DNA from: Dehalococcoidia bacterium
GTDB taxonomy: Bacteria > Chloroflexota > Dehalococcoidia > SM23-28-2 > HRBIN24
Reading direction: 5' to 3'
Length of the DNA: 64,000 bases
NCBI GenBank assembly: GCA_032249735.1
Contig: JAVVHA010000007.1
Coordinates: forward strand, 1-64,000
Shown here piece after piece: positions 50,143 to 59,114 of the stretch (the stretch's first letter is position 1; each line of letters opens with the position of its first letter). Both the position numbers and the translations under genes were made by a program. The notes below the pieces were generated by a model. That model was given only the letters and a program-made list of their open reading frames with translations. It was not told the origin of the DNA and did not search any database.

Positions 50143-51093
50143 ATGCTTTTGGAGCTAGAGCGCATAGAGTCCGCCACCGGCATCCACGTGCCCGTCATGG
50201 TGGAGGAGGTGCTGGAGGCTCTGGCGGTCATCCCCGGCGGTCGGTATGTCGACTGCACCGTAGGCACGGGCGGACACGCCGAGGCCATCTTGGAGGCCGC
50301 CTCTCCAGGCGGGCTCCTCCTCGGGCTGGACGTGGACGCCGATGCCCTGGAGGTGGCGGCACGCCGGCTGGAGCGCTTCGGGCCGGACGTGCGGCTGGTG
50401 AAGGCCAATTACCGCGACCTCATGGCCGTGTGCCGTTCTTACAACTTCGTGCCCGTGCATGGTGTCCTCTTCGATCTAGGCCTCTCCTCCTTCCAGCTGG
50501 CCCATCCCCAGCGAGGGTTCAGCTTTCAAATGGAGGGCCCCCTGGACATGCGCTTCAACCAGACCCAGGACCTGAGGGCCCATGACTTGGTGAACAAGCT
50601 CCCGGAGAAGGAGCTGGCTGACATCATCTGGCGCTATGGGGAGGAGAGGCAGGCCCGGCGCATTGCCCGGGCCATCGTGCGCGCCCGGCCCATCCATACC
50701 ACCGTGGAGCTGGCAGAGGTGGTGGCGCGGGCTGTGGGGCGGGCTAGCGGCCGCATCCACCCCGCCACCCGTACCTTCCAGGCCCTGCGTATCGCTGTGA
50801 ACCAGGAGTTGGAGAATCTGGAGGTGGCGCTGTACCAGGCCGTGCAGGTGCTGGGCAAGGGTGGGAGGCTGGTGATCATCTCCTATCACTCCCTGGAGGA
50901 CCGGGTGGTGAAGCGGTTCCTGTGGCAGGAGGCCCGCGACTGCATCTGCCCACCCGGCTCCCCCGTCTGCCAATGTGGACACAGGGCCACTTTGCGTGTG
51001 GTGAGCCGTGGGCCTATGCGCCCATCACCCCAAGAGGTGGAGAGGAACCCACGGGCCAGGAGCGCCCGCATGCGAGTGGCGGAGAGGTTGTGA
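50143..51093 (+). CDS. rsmH: 16S rRNA (cytosine1402-N4)-methyltransferase
   Basis: SAM-dependent methylation of C1402 in 16S rRNA; 316 aa. HVPVMVEEVLEAL near the N-terminus, DCTVGTGGHAEAIL (SAM binding), GVLFDLGLSSFQL, RGFSFQMEGPLDMRF and VISYHSLEDRVVKRF are all present. Preceded by GGGGAGGAG. Its TGA overlaps the ftsL ATG by 1 nt. Standard second gene of the dcw cluster. Confidence 0.97.
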   Translation: MLLELERIESATGIHVPVMVEEVLEALAVIPGGRYVDCTVGTGGHAEAILEAASPGGLLLGLDVDADALEVAARRLERFGPDVRLVKANYRDLMAVCRSYNFVPVHGVLFDLGLSSFQLAHPQRGFSFQMEGPLDMRFNQTQDLRAHDLVNKLPEKELADIIWRYGEERQARRIARAIVRARPIHTTVELAEVVARAVGRASGRIHPATRTFQALRIAVNQELENLEVALYQAVQVLGKGGRLVIISYHSLEDRVVKRFLWQEARDCICPPGSPVCQCGHRATLRVVSRGPMRPSPQEVERNPRARSARMRVAERL

Positions 51094-51524
51094 TGGCTAG
51101 CGTGCGCCAACGTGCGCGGGTCCAAGTCCCTTGGCTGCCTCGCTGGTGGCTGGGGGTTCCGGGGGCCATTGTGGCTGCTACCTTGGTGTTGGGGGGAGCG
51201 TCCCTTCTGCCCCTCTCCAGCGTCGTGGGCTCCTCCTCTGCTCGGGGAGAGGTGGAGCGTCTGCGCAAAGAGAAGAGGGAGCTGGAGGCGCAGGTGCAAG
51301 AGCTAGAGGCCCAGGTGGCCTATCTGGCCTCCCTTCAAAGGATAGAGAAGGAGGCCAAGGAGCGCCTCGGCATGGTGCCGCCGGAGGAGGTGATATACCT
51401 GGAGGTGGACGTGCCGGCTCCTCCCTCCCCCGAGGTCCCTCCTCAATTGGCCCCTCGGGTGGAGGAGAAGGGGTCAGGTCGTCCCTGGTGGCATAGGATT
51501 CTGGAGTTGCCCCTCATACGCTAG
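51093..51524 (+). CDS. ftsL: FtsL/DivIC-like septum protein
   Basis: 143 aa. A basic N-terminus (~1-18) is followed by one membrane helix (~22-46) and a Lys/Glu coiled coil (~52-95: GEVERLRKEKRELEAQVQEL), then IEKEAKERLGMVPPEEVIYL, the typical FtsL/DivIC end. A Pro-rich extracytoplasmic tail follows. Position between rsmH and the division transpeptidase gene supports FtsL. ATG 51093 overlaps the rsmH stop by 1 nt and has GGAGAGG upstream. Confidence 0.85.
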   Translation: MASVRQRARVQVPWLPRWWLGVPGAIVAATLVLGGASLLPLSSVVGSSSARGEVERLRKEKRELEAQVQELEAQVAYLASLQRIEKEAKERLGMVPPEEVIYLEVDVPAPPSPEVPPQLAPRVEEKGSGRPWWHRILELPLIR

Positions 51525-51529
51525 GCGCG

Positions 51530-53173
51530 ATGATGCGCCGGCTGGCGCCTCCCTGGCGATTGCACCTCCTGTCTCTTGTGATAGGCCTGGGCTTTGCGGC
51601 GGTGGTAGGGCGGCTCGTGCAACTGCAAGTGTTGGAGCATCAGCAACACGCAGCCCGGGCCCGTCTCTTTTCCCTCACTAATCAGGACTCTCTGACCCTT
51701 AGGGGGGCCATCGTTGACGCTGGAGGGCATCCTCTGGCCATAAGCATTACGTCCTTCGACGTCCTCGTAGAGAAGAGGGCGTGGGAAGACCCTGAGAAGG
51801 CCCTGGCCCATGCCAGCCGGCTGGCCCAGATCGTGGGGGGCGACCCTCGGAGGATGGTAGAGGAGGTGCGCCTTAGCCCAGCTTTCGAGCAAGAGGTGGT
51901 GCGGGGTCTCACCTTGGAACAGGCCAGGGAGGTGGAAGGCCTAAGGCTGCCTGGGGTGAGGCTCCGGCCCAATAGCCGGCGCGTCCACCCCGAAGGCAGT
52001 CTAGCTGCCCAGCTGCTAGGCATCGTGGGCCGGGACGGGTTGGGCCTCAGCGGCCTAGAGGCGGACCTGGACGAGGCCCTGCGCCAGGGTGCCAAGGTGG
52101 TCCTGACCATCGACCGTGTGGTCCAGCGGGCAGCGGAGGAGGCGTTAGACCAGGCTATAAAGCAGCACAACGCCCGGGGCGGCTCGGTGGTGGTGGTAGA
52201 TGCTAAGAGCGGCGCCCTGCTGGCCATGGCCAGCCGCCCTTCCTTCGACCTGGACCGACCGCCTCTGGACGACCCCAAGGCCTTGGATCTGTTCCGGAAC
52301 CCTGTGGTGACCGATACTTACGAGCCGGGGTCCGTGCTGAAGGTGGTGACGGTGGCGGCGGCTATCGACCAGGGGCTGGTGTCCTCCAAGACCGTATGGC
52401 AGGACACAGGGGTGGCCCTGGTGGCCGGCTGGCCCATCTATAACTGGGACTATTCTGCCCGTGGCACGCAGACAGTCACCGACATTTTGGTCAAGAGCCT
52501 GAATACGGGGGCCGTTTGGCTGGCCCGCCTCTTGGGCCCTGAGCGCTTCTACGAATACCTGGGCCGCTTCGGGTTCGGACGCCCAACGGATGTGGGCCTG
52601 GGAGGGGAGGCCTCGGGGCATGTGCGCTGGCCCCAGGACCCCCTCTGGTCGCCGGTGGACCTGGCCACCAACTCCTTCGGCCAGGGCATCGCTGCCACCC
52701 CTCTACAGGTGGCCATGGCCGTGGCCGCCATCGCCAACGATGGCTTGCTCATGCGACCCTATGTGGTGAAGGCTATTGTCACCCCGCAAGAGACTAAGGA
52801 GACGCGGCCACAGGTAGTGGGCCAGGTGGTCTCCCCGGAGACAGCCCGGGTGGTGCGGGAGATGATGGGCGCCGTGGCTGAGAGCATCAGGCCCCCTTGG
52901 CTGGAGGTCCCTGGCTATCGCGTGGGAGGCAAGACAGGCACCGCCAATGTGGTGGAGGGGGGCCTGTATAAGCCGGACGCTTACATCGCCTCCTTTGCCG
53001 GCATCGTGCCCCTAGATGACCCCCGTCTGGTAATATTAGTGAAGATTGACGAGCCAAAAAGCGTGCCCTGGGGGACGGTGGTGGCTGCGCCGGTATTCGC
53101 GAAAGTGGCCAAGACGGCCCTGGCCCACTACCGTGTGCCGCCAGAACCACAGGCCCTCTCCCGAGCGCCATGA
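51530..53173 (+). CDS. ftsI: Septal peptidoglycan transpeptidase (class B PBP, FtsI-like)
   Basis: Cross-links septal peptidoglycan; 547 aa. One N-terminal membrane helix, the pedestal domain (RGAIVDAGGHPLAIS), then the transpeptidase domain with Ser268-x-x-Lys271 (PGSVLK), SLN near 322 and KTGT near 468. No PASTA domains. ATG 51530 lies 5 nt after ftsL; an adjacent ATG at 51533 is also possible. The stop overlaps the murF start by 4 nt. Confidence 0.95.
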   Translation: MMRRLAPPWRLHLLSLVIGLGFAAVVGRLVQLQVLEHQQHAARARLFSLTNQDSLTLRGAIVDAGGHPLAISITSFDVLVEKRAWEDPEKALAHASRLAQIVGGDPRRMVEEVRLSPAFEQEVVRGLTLEQAREVEGLRLPGVRLRPNSRRVHPEGSLAAQLLGIVGRDGLGLSGLEADLDEALRQGAKVVLTIDRVVQRAAEEALDQAIKQHNARGGSVVVVDAKSGALLAMASRPSFDLDRPPLDDPKALDLFRNPVVTDTYEPGSVLKVVTVAAAIDQGLVSSKTVWQDTGVALVAGWPIYNWDYSARGTQTVTDILVKSLNTGAVWLARLLGPERFYEYLGRFGFGRPTDVGLGGEASGHVRWPQDPLWSPVDLATNSFGQGIAATPLQVAMAVAAIANDGLLMRPYVVKAIVTPQETKETRPQVVGQVVSPETARVVREMMGAVAESIRPPWLEVPGYRVGGKTGTANVVEGGLYKPDAYIASFAGIVPLDDPRLVILVKIDEPKSVPWGTVVAAPVFAKVAKTALAHYRVPPEPQALSRAP

Positions 53174-54540
53174 CGGTTGACATCCTTGCCCAGGAGGTGA
53201 TGGAGGACCTGGGCCCCGCCTTGGTGGCCAGGGGCGGCCTCTTACACCGCCGCTTCCGTGGGGTGGCCGTGGACTCGCGCCTGGTGGAGCGGGGCTTCTT
53301 ATTTGTGGCATTGCCTGGCCAGCGTCACGATGGTCACCATTTCCTAGAGGAGGCGGTCTCCCGCGGGGCGTGGGGCGTGTTGGTCTCTCGCCCAACCTAC
53401 GGGTGGGAGGGAGTCACCGTCTTTCATGTGAGGGATACGTTGGAGGGCCTTCAAAGGCTGGCCGCTGGCAGAAGGCGGCGCCATCCCCAACTGACGGTGG
53501 TGGGGATCACCGGCAGCGTGGGCAAGACCACCTGCAAGGAGCTAACGGCAGCGGTGCTGGGACGGCGCTACTCCGTTCTCAAGAGCCCTGGCAACCTCAA
53601 TACGGAGGTGGGGCTCCCTCTGGCCCTCATGGGGCTAGAGGCCCACCACCATGTGGCCGTCCTGGAGATGGGGATGTTCGCTCGGGGGGACATCGCCTTG
53701 CTGTGCCGGCTGGCCAACCCGCAGGTGGGGGTGGTGACCAACGTGGCGCCTGTGCACCTGGAGCGGTTGGGATCCATGGGGGCCATTGCGGCGGCCAAGG
53801 GAGAGCTATTGGAGTCCCTCCCCCGCGAAGGGGTGGCGGTGGTCAACGGCGATTGCCCCTGGACGCGTCGGGTGGCGTCACGCACTCGGGCGCGTGTGGT
53901 CACCTTCGGGTTGGGGCCCACATGTCAGGTGCGAGGCCAGGACGTGCGGGGGGAGGGGTTGGCGGGCTTCCGATTCCGCCTCTGCACTCCCCAGGGGGAG
54001 ATAGACGTGCGCTGCCCCATGCCTGGGCGCCACAACGTATACAACGCCTTGGCTGCTGCTGCCGTGGGCCTATGTCTGGGCATGGAGCTTCCAGAGGTGG
54101 CAACCGCCCTCTCCCAGGCCCGCACCCATCTGCGCTTGCAGGTCCTGCCTGGCCCCCACGGCAGCACCATCATAGACGACTCCTACAACGCCAGCCCTCC
54201 CTCAGTGTTGGCTGCCCTGGCCCTCCTGGCGGAGACGCCGGGGAGGAGGTTGGCACTGCTAGGGGATATGCTGGAGCTAGGGGACTACGATGTGGAGGGA
54301 CACCGGCTGGTGGGGGAGGAGGCGGGCCGGGTAGTGGACGTGTTGGTGGTGGTGGGGGAGAGGGCCCACCTGGTGGCCGCCGCCGCCCGTCGGGGAGGGC
54401 GGGCCAGGGTGATGGTGGTTCGGGATAAGCAGGAGGCCGCCGCCGTTCTGCGAAAGGAGCTAGGGCCGGGCGACCATCTGCTGGTAAAGGGCTCGCGGGC
54501 TTTAGCCCTCGAGGAGGTGGTGGAGGCCCTGCGGTCATGA
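53170..54540 (+). CDS. murF: UDP-MurNAc-tripeptide--D-Ala-D-Ala ligase
   Basis: Adds D-Ala-D-Ala to the peptidoglycan precursor; 456 aa. The N-terminal domain VAVDSRLVERGFLFVALPGQ is shared with MurE. The ATP motif GITGSVGKTTCKE, SPGNLNTEVGLPLALM and DDSYNASPPSVLAAL are MurF-specific. The MurE amino-acid-selecting motif is absent, so this is not a displaced murE. ATG 53170 overlaps the ftsI stop. In most dcw clusters murE lies just before murF; here it is missing. Confidence 0.95.
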   Translation: MTVDILAQEVMEDLGPALVARGGLLHRRFRGVAVDSRLVERGFLFVALPGQRHDGHHFLEEAVSRGAWGVLVSRPTYGWEGVTVFHVRDTLEGLQRLAAGRRRRHPQLTVVGITGSVGKTTCKELTAAVLGRRYSVLKSPGNLNTEVGLPLALMGLEAHHHVAVLEMGMFARGDIALLCRLANPQVGVVTNVAPVHLERLGSMGAIAAAKGELLESLPREGVAVVNGDCPWTRRVASRTRARVVTFGLGPTCQVRGQDVRGEGLAGFRFRLCTPQGEIDVRCPMPGRHNVYNALAAAAVGLCLGMELPEVATALSQARTHLRLQVLPGPHGSTIIDDSYNASPPSVLAALALLAETPGRRLALLGDMLELGDYDVEGHRLVGEEAGRVVDVLVVVGERAHLVAAAARRGGRARVMVVRDKQEAAAVLRKELGPGDHLLVKGSRALALEEVVEALRS

Positions 54541-55496
54541 CCCATGCTCTAGGGGCAGGTGCCATGGCGTTGGTAGCGTCACTGCTTCTGGGGAGGCCTA
54601 TGGTGGGGCTCCTACGCCGTTGGGGCGTGGGGAAAGCTGTGAACCCTTGGGGGCCGGCGTCCCACCGCGTCAAGGAGGGAACCCCCACTATGGGAGGGGT
54701 GCTCATCTGGGGGCCGGCTTTGGTCGTGGCCGGGTTGGAGGCTACCCGCCACTCTGCAGCATCCCTCCCCGCCATCGCCATGGGCGGGCTGGCCCTCCTA
54801 GGTCTGATAGACGACCTGGGCTCCCTGTCTGGGCGAAGGCAGTGGGCTCTCAACAAGCGCCTTAAGCTCTTGGCTCTGGTAGCTGTGGGGCTAGGGGTAG
54901 CCCTGGCCCTGTACCTATGGCAGGGGGTGGACTGGGTTCGGGTTCCTGGCCTGGGTAGGTACGACCTTGGGGCCTGGATCGTGCCAGTGGGGGTCATGGT
55001 GGTAGCCTTGACCGCTGGTGGGGTGGCCGTAACCGATGGTCTGGACGGGCTGGCGGCGGGGCTCTCGGCTGTGGCCTATGCTGCCCTTGGGGCGGTGGCC
55101 CTGGTGCAGGGGCAGGAGGCAGTGGGAGCCTTCGCCTTGGCGGTGGTGGGGGCCTGCCTGGGTTTCCTTTGGTATAACAGCCACCCCGCCCAGGTCTTCA
55201 TGGGCGACACGGGGGCCCTGGCCTTGGGCGGGGGCTTAGCCGCTGTGGCCCTCGTCACGGGGCAGTGGCTCGCCCTACCTCTGGTGGGTATCGTCTTCGT
55301 CCTGGAAGGGGCTTCCGTGTACTTGCAGGTGGCCTATTTTCGGCTCACGGGTGGCAAGAGGATCCTGCGCATGGCCCCCCTTCACCATCATCTGGAAGCC
55401 CTGGGATGGCCGGAGCCCCGGGTGGTGCAAAGGCTTTGGATGTTGGGCGCCCTAGGGGCCATGGCCGGGGTCATCCTCGCCTTGGAGGCGCAGTGA
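54537..55496 (+). CDS. mraY: Phospho-MurNAc-pentapeptide transferase
   Basis: Transfers phospho-MurNAc-pentapeptide to undecaprenyl phosphate, making lipid I; 319 aa with about ten membrane segments. Motifs: SHRVKEGTPTMGGVLI, LGLIDDLGSLSG (catalytic Asp pair), TDGLDGLAAGLSA, FLWYNSHPAQVFMGDTGALA (catalytic Asp) and APLHHHLEALGWPEPRVV. The N-terminus is slightly short for the family. ATG 54537 overlaps murF (ATGA); the stop overlaps murD by 1 nt. Confidence 0.96.
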   Translation: MTHALGAGAMALVASLLLGRPMVGLLRRWGVGKAVNPWGPASHRVKEGTPTMGGVLIWGPALVVAGLEATRHSAASLPAIAMGGLALLGLIDDLGSLSGRRQWALNKRLKLLALVAVGLGVALALYLWQGVDWVRVPGLGRYDLGAWIVPVGVMVVALTAGGVAVTDGLDGLAAGLSAVAYAALGAVALVQGQEAVGAFALAVVGACLGFLWYNSHPAQVFMGDTGALALGGGLAAVALVTGQWLALPLVGIVFVLEGASVYLQVAYFRLTGGKRILRMAPLHHHLEALGWPEPRVVQRLWMLGALGAMAGVILALEAQ

Positions 55497-56884
55497 TGGA
55501 CTTCCGCGGCAAGCGGGTGACGGTGGTGGGCCTAGGCATCGAGGGGGTAGACGGCGTCCGTTTCTTCGTAGGGTGCGGGGCCCACGTTACGGTGACCGAT
55601 GTCAAGCCCGCGGGCCAGCTAGCCCACCGCCTGGCCCAGATCGAGGGCCTGCCCGTCCGCCTCTTCCTGGGAGGCCACGACCCCGCCGCCCTAGAGGGAG
55701 CTGATTACGTCTATGTCTCGCAAGGAGTGCCATTGGACCTGCCCATTATCGATGCCGCCCGCCGAAGGGGAATCCCCATCGTGTCCATGCTTTCGCTGTA
55801 CATGGAGTTGTGCCCAGGGCCCATCGCGGCCATCACGGGCTCCAGCGGCAAGACCACCACCACGGCCCTGGTGGGCCGCATGATGGAGGCCGAGGGGCTG
55901 CCCCACCTGGTGGGAGGCAACATCGGCGTGGGCCTTTTGAGCCAGCTCCCCCGGGTGCGCCCCTACACCTGGTCAATCCTCGAAGTAAGCCATACCCAGC
56001 TGCAGCACCTGCGGCGCAGCCCCCACGTGGGGGCGGTGCTTAACATAACGCCCAATCACCTGGACCGCTTCACCTGGGAAGAGTATAAGGCGCTGAAGGC
56101 TCGGATGGTCTCCTACCTGGGGCCTGGGGACTGGGCCGTCCTGGGGTACGACGATGCGGAGGCGCGGGCCCTGGCGGTCCAGACGGGTGAACGTGCCATC
56201 TTCTTCTCCCTGCGGGGGGAAGTAGAAAGGGGCGTAGGGGTGCGGAAGGGCAAGGCCTGGTGGTTTTGGGACGGACGGGCCGTGCCTCTCTTTGACCTGT
56301 CGTCGGTGCAGCTGCGGGGTGAACACAACCTCCGGAATGCGCTGGCGGCGGCGGCGGTGGCCCGCCTCTGCGGCGTATCTGGCCAAGCCATCGCCTGCGC
56401 CGTGGCCACCTTTCAGGGGGTGGAGCATCGCCTGGAGCTGGTGGCCACCGTAGGTGGCGTGGCCTACTACAACGATAGTATCGCCACCACCCCCCAGCGG
56501 GCCCTAGCCGCTTTGCGCTCGTTCCAGGAGCCCATAGTCCTCCTCTTGGGTGGCAGGGATAAGAACTTGCCCCTGGAGGAGTTGGCCGAGGAGGCCCTGC
56601 GGCGGTGCCGGGCTGTGGTTGTCTTTGGGGAATCGGGCCCCAAGCTGGAGGCTGCCCTGAGGGAGGCCGCTGGGCGGGGCCAAGGGTCTGCCGCCATCCT
56701 GAAGGTGGAGGGGCTTTCGGAGGCGGTGGAGGTGGCGCAGGCCGTGGCCCATCCCGGCGATGTGGTGCTGCTTTCCCCCGCCTGCACCAGCTACGATGCT
56801 TACCAGAACTTCGAGGAGCGGGGGCAGCACTTCCGAGAGCTGGTGGGCCGCTTAGCGCGGGCGGAGGTGGCGGCGTGGCGGTGA
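55496..56884 (+). CDS. murD: UDP-MurNAc-L-alanine--D-glutamate ligase
   Basis: 462 aa. N-terminal Rossmann domain (VVGLGIEGVDGVRFF), ATP motif AAITGSSGKTTTTALVGRM, GGNIGVGLL and NDSIATTPQRALAAL are typical. Two positions are less common: LEVSHTQL where LELSSFQL is usual, and NITPNHLDR where NITPDHLDR is frequent. ATG 55496 overlaps the mraY stop (TGATG). In-frame codons upstream lie in mraY and are not used. The stop overlaps ftsW by 1 nt. Confidence 0.94.
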   Translation: MDFRGKRVTVVGLGIEGVDGVRFFVGCGAHVTVTDVKPAGQLAHRLAQIEGLPVRLFLGGHDPAALEGADYVYVSQGVPLDLPIIDAARRRGIPIVSMLSLYMELCPGPIAAITGSSGKTTTTALVGRMMEAEGLPHLVGGNIGVGLLSQLPRVRPYTWSILEVSHTQLQHLRRSPHVGAVLNITPNHLDRFTWEEYKALKARMVSYLGPGDWAVLGYDDAEARALAVQTGERAIFFSLRGEVERGVGVRKGKAWWFWDGRAVPLFDLSSVQLRGEHNLRNALAAAAVARLCGVSGQAIACAVATFQGVEHRLELVATVGGVAYYNDSIATTPQRALAALRSFQEPIVLLLGGRDKNLPLEELAEEALRRCRAVVVFGESGPKLEAALREAAGRGQGSAAILKVEGLSEAVEVAQAVAHPGDVVLLSPACTSYDAYQNFEERGQHFRELVGRLARAEVAAWR

Positions 56885-58014
56885 TGCTCAAAAGAGAGGC
56901 CCCGTCCCACGGACTCCTTTTGGCCCTCGTCCTGGCCCTTGTGGTGACGGGCCTGTTGGTGAGCTATAGCGCCAGCTTCTGGATTGGGCGCACGGCCTAT
57001 GATGACCCCTATTACTTCATCGAGCGGCAGAGCTTATATGTGGCAGTGGGACTGGTCATCATGGTGGCCCTCATGGCCCTGGACTATCGACGTCTCCGCC
57101 GGTTGAGCTTGCCCCTGATGGTTGTGGTGCTGGCCGGCCTAGCGGCGGTGCTAGTGCCTGGGGTGGGGGTTGTGCGCAACGGCGCCGCCCGTTGGCTGGC
57201 GCTGGGGCCGGTGGAGGTGCAGCCCGGTGAGGGGGCCAAGCTGGCCCTGGTGATGTATATGGCAGCGTGGCTGGCGGGGAGGGGGGAGGAGATCAGGCGC
57301 TTCTCCGTGGGCCTTTTGCCCTTCGCCCTCATCGTAGGGACGGTGGGGGGTCTTATAGTGGCCGAGCCCGATATGGGCACGGCCATCATCGTGGTGGCGG
57401 TGGCCTTGGCGATATTCTTCGTCGCTCGTGCGCCTCTCCTGCACATCCTGGCGGTGGTACTGGTGGGGGCTGCTGCCAGCTATCTCCTTATCTTGTCCCA
57501 GGACTATAGGATGAGCAGGATCCAGACTTTCCTCGCCCCCGACCGTGACCCCCTGGGGGCTGGTTACCAGATGACCCAAATGCTGACGGCCCTGGGGGCC
57601 GGCGGCATGACCGGACTAGGATGGGGTGCCAGTAGACACAAGCTAGGGCTACTACCCAATGCCCACACCGATGGCGTCTTCGTGGTGGTGGGCGAGGAGT
57701 TGGGGCTGGTGGGGGCGTTAGCCATCCTCACGCTGTTAGCCTTGGTGCTGTGGCTGGGCCTAAGGGTGGCCAGGGAAGCTCCCGACAGGCTGGGACAGCT
57801 GACAGCAGCAGGGGTGGTGTCCTGGCTGGGCATCCAGAGCCTGGTGAACTTGGGGGGCGTAACGGGCATCTTCCCCCTTACAGGGGTGCCTTTGCCCTTC
57901 TTCAGCTACGGAGGCTCGGCCATGGTATCCACGTTGGCTGGTGTGGGCCTCCTCCTCAGCGTAGCGCGCAGGATCCCGTTCCACATTCGGGCAGGGGAGG
58001 TGAGGAGGGGGTGA
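56884..58014 (+). CDS. ftsW: Lipid II polymerase of the SEDS family, FtsW
   Basis: Peptidoglycan glycosyltransferase partnering with FtsI; 376 aa, about ten membrane segments. Motifs: NGAARWLALGPVEVQPGEGAK, LIVAEPDMGTAII, LPNAHTDGVFVVVGEELG (catalytic region) and TGVPLPFFSYGGSAM. Position in the dcw cluster next to murD and murG favours FtsW over RodA. ATG 56884 overlaps the murD stop; the murG GTG overlaps its stop by 4 nt. Confidence 0.95.
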   Translation: MLKREAPSHGLLLALVLALVVTGLLVSYSASFWIGRTAYDDPYYFIERQSLYVAVGLVIMVALMALDYRRLRRLSLPLMVVVLAGLAAVLVPGVGVVRNGAARWLALGPVEVQPGEGAKLALVMYMAAWLAGRGEEIRRFSVGLLPFALIVGTVGGLIVAEPDMGTAIIVVAVALAIFFVARAPLLHILAVVLVGAAASYLLILSQDYRMSRIQTFLAPDRDPLGAGYQMTQMLTALGAGGMTGLGWGASRHKLGLLPNAHTDGVFVVVGEELGLVGALAILTLLALVLWLGLRVAREAPDRLGQLTAAGVVSWLGIQSLVNLGGVTGIFPLTGVPLPFFSYGGSAMVSTLAGVGLLLSVARRIPFHIRAGEVRRG

Positions 58015-59114
58015 AGGTCGCCCTGTGTGGGGGAGGCACAGGTGGCCACATCTATCCCGCCCTTAGCATCGTGGCCGCTCTTACGGAGGAGCTGGAGATA
58101 GACGATGTCCAGGTCCTCTATTTGGGCCAGCAGGGGGGGCTGGAAGGGCAGCTGGTGAGTCGGGAGGGCATCCCCTTCGCCCATATACCGTCGGGGCCGG
58201 TCCGGGGGCGCTGGCCCTGGCAGATAGCCCTGAGTCTGGGCAAGATGGGTGTGGGCTTCTGGAAGGCGCGCCGCGCCCTTTTGGGCTTTGGGGCGGACGT
58301 GGTCCTCTCCACTGGTGGCTACGCTGGTGTGCCGGTGGCCGTGGCCGCCCGCAGCCTAGGCATCCCATTAGTGGTGTTCCTGCCCGACGTCCTCCCCGGC
58401 TGGGCGGTGCGGTTCATGTCCCGCCTGGCCACCAGGGTGGCGGTCTCCACCCCCTATACCGTCTCCCGCCTGGCCAATGGGAAGGTGCGGGTGACGGGAT
58501 ACCCCGTAAGGCGCTCCTTCTGGCTGGTCGACAGGGAGGAGGGAAGGCGCCGCTTAGGGCTGGAGATGGAGGAGAGGGTGCTTTTGGTGCTAGGGGCCTC
58601 CCAAGGGGCCCGCCCCATCAACGAGGCCATCGCCCACAGGCTGCGGGAGCTGCTGGAGCTCTGCCAAGTGGTGCACATCAGCGGCCTGGCCCATGAGCCC
58701 CAGCTGCGCACCCTAGCCGATGCCCTTCCCCAAGGCCTGCGCTCCCGGTACCACCTTTACGCCTACATGTACGATGAGATGCCCTGGGCCATGGCCGCCG
58801 CCGACCTGGCGGTATGCCGGGCGGGGGCATCCGTGCTGGGGGAGCTACCAGCTGTCGGCCTGCCGGCCATCCTGGTGCCCTACCCCTACGCCGGTGGCCA
58901 CCAGCGTCACAACGCCCACTACCTGGAGGCGGAAGGGGCTGCTCTGGTCATAGATGAGTGGGAGCTGGGGGACAAGCTCCTGCCCATGGTGGGGCTTCTC
59001 CTGGCCGATACGGCCCGGCGACAGCGCATGGCCAGCGCCATGCGTAGGCTGGCTCGGCCGGACGCCGCTGCCAACGTGGCCCGTCTGCTCTTGGAGGTGA
59101 CTGGCAGGGCATGA
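58011..59114 (+). CDS. murG: Undecaprenyl-PP-MurNAc-pentapeptide GlcNAc transferase
   Basis: Makes lipid II from lipid I and UDP-GlcNAc; 367 aa, GT-B fold. The N-terminus VALCGGGTGGHIYPAL holds the first glycine loop. STGGYAGVPVAVAA and LVLGASQGARPINEAI follow, with the donor-site motif CRAGASVLGELPAVGLPAIL. The usual EQN acceptor motif is FLPDVLPG here. GTG 58011 (GGAGG upstream) overlaps ftsW by 4 nt. Confidence 0.95.
   Translation: MKVALCGGGTGGHIYPALSIVAALTEELEIDDVQVLYLGQQGGLEGQLVSREGIPFAHIPSGPVRGRWPWQIALSLGKMGVGFWKARRALLGFGADVVLSTGGYAGVPVAVAARSLGIPLVVFLPDVLPGWAVRFMSRLATRVAVSTPYTVSRLANGKVRVTGYPVRRSFWLVDREEGRRRLGLEMEERVLLVLGASQGARPINEAIAHRLRELLELCQVVHISGLAHEPQLRTLADALPQGLRSRYHLYAYMYDEMPWAMAAADLAVCRAGASVLGELPAVGLPAILVPYPYAGGHQRHNAHYLEAEGAALVIDEWELGDKLLPMVGLLLADTARRQRMASAMRRLARPDAAANVARLLLEVTGRA

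Noticed and set aside
49554-50408. A long minus-strand extension that would fuse extra N-terminal sequence to Mog
   Set aside because: It crosses the mraZ promoter, operator and gene; Mog homology begins only at about 49553, where a ribosome site precedes TTG.
53170-54540. Reading this ligase as MurE
   Set aside because: SPGNLNTEVGLP and DDSYNASPPS are MurF signatures and the MurE amino-acid-binding motif is missing.
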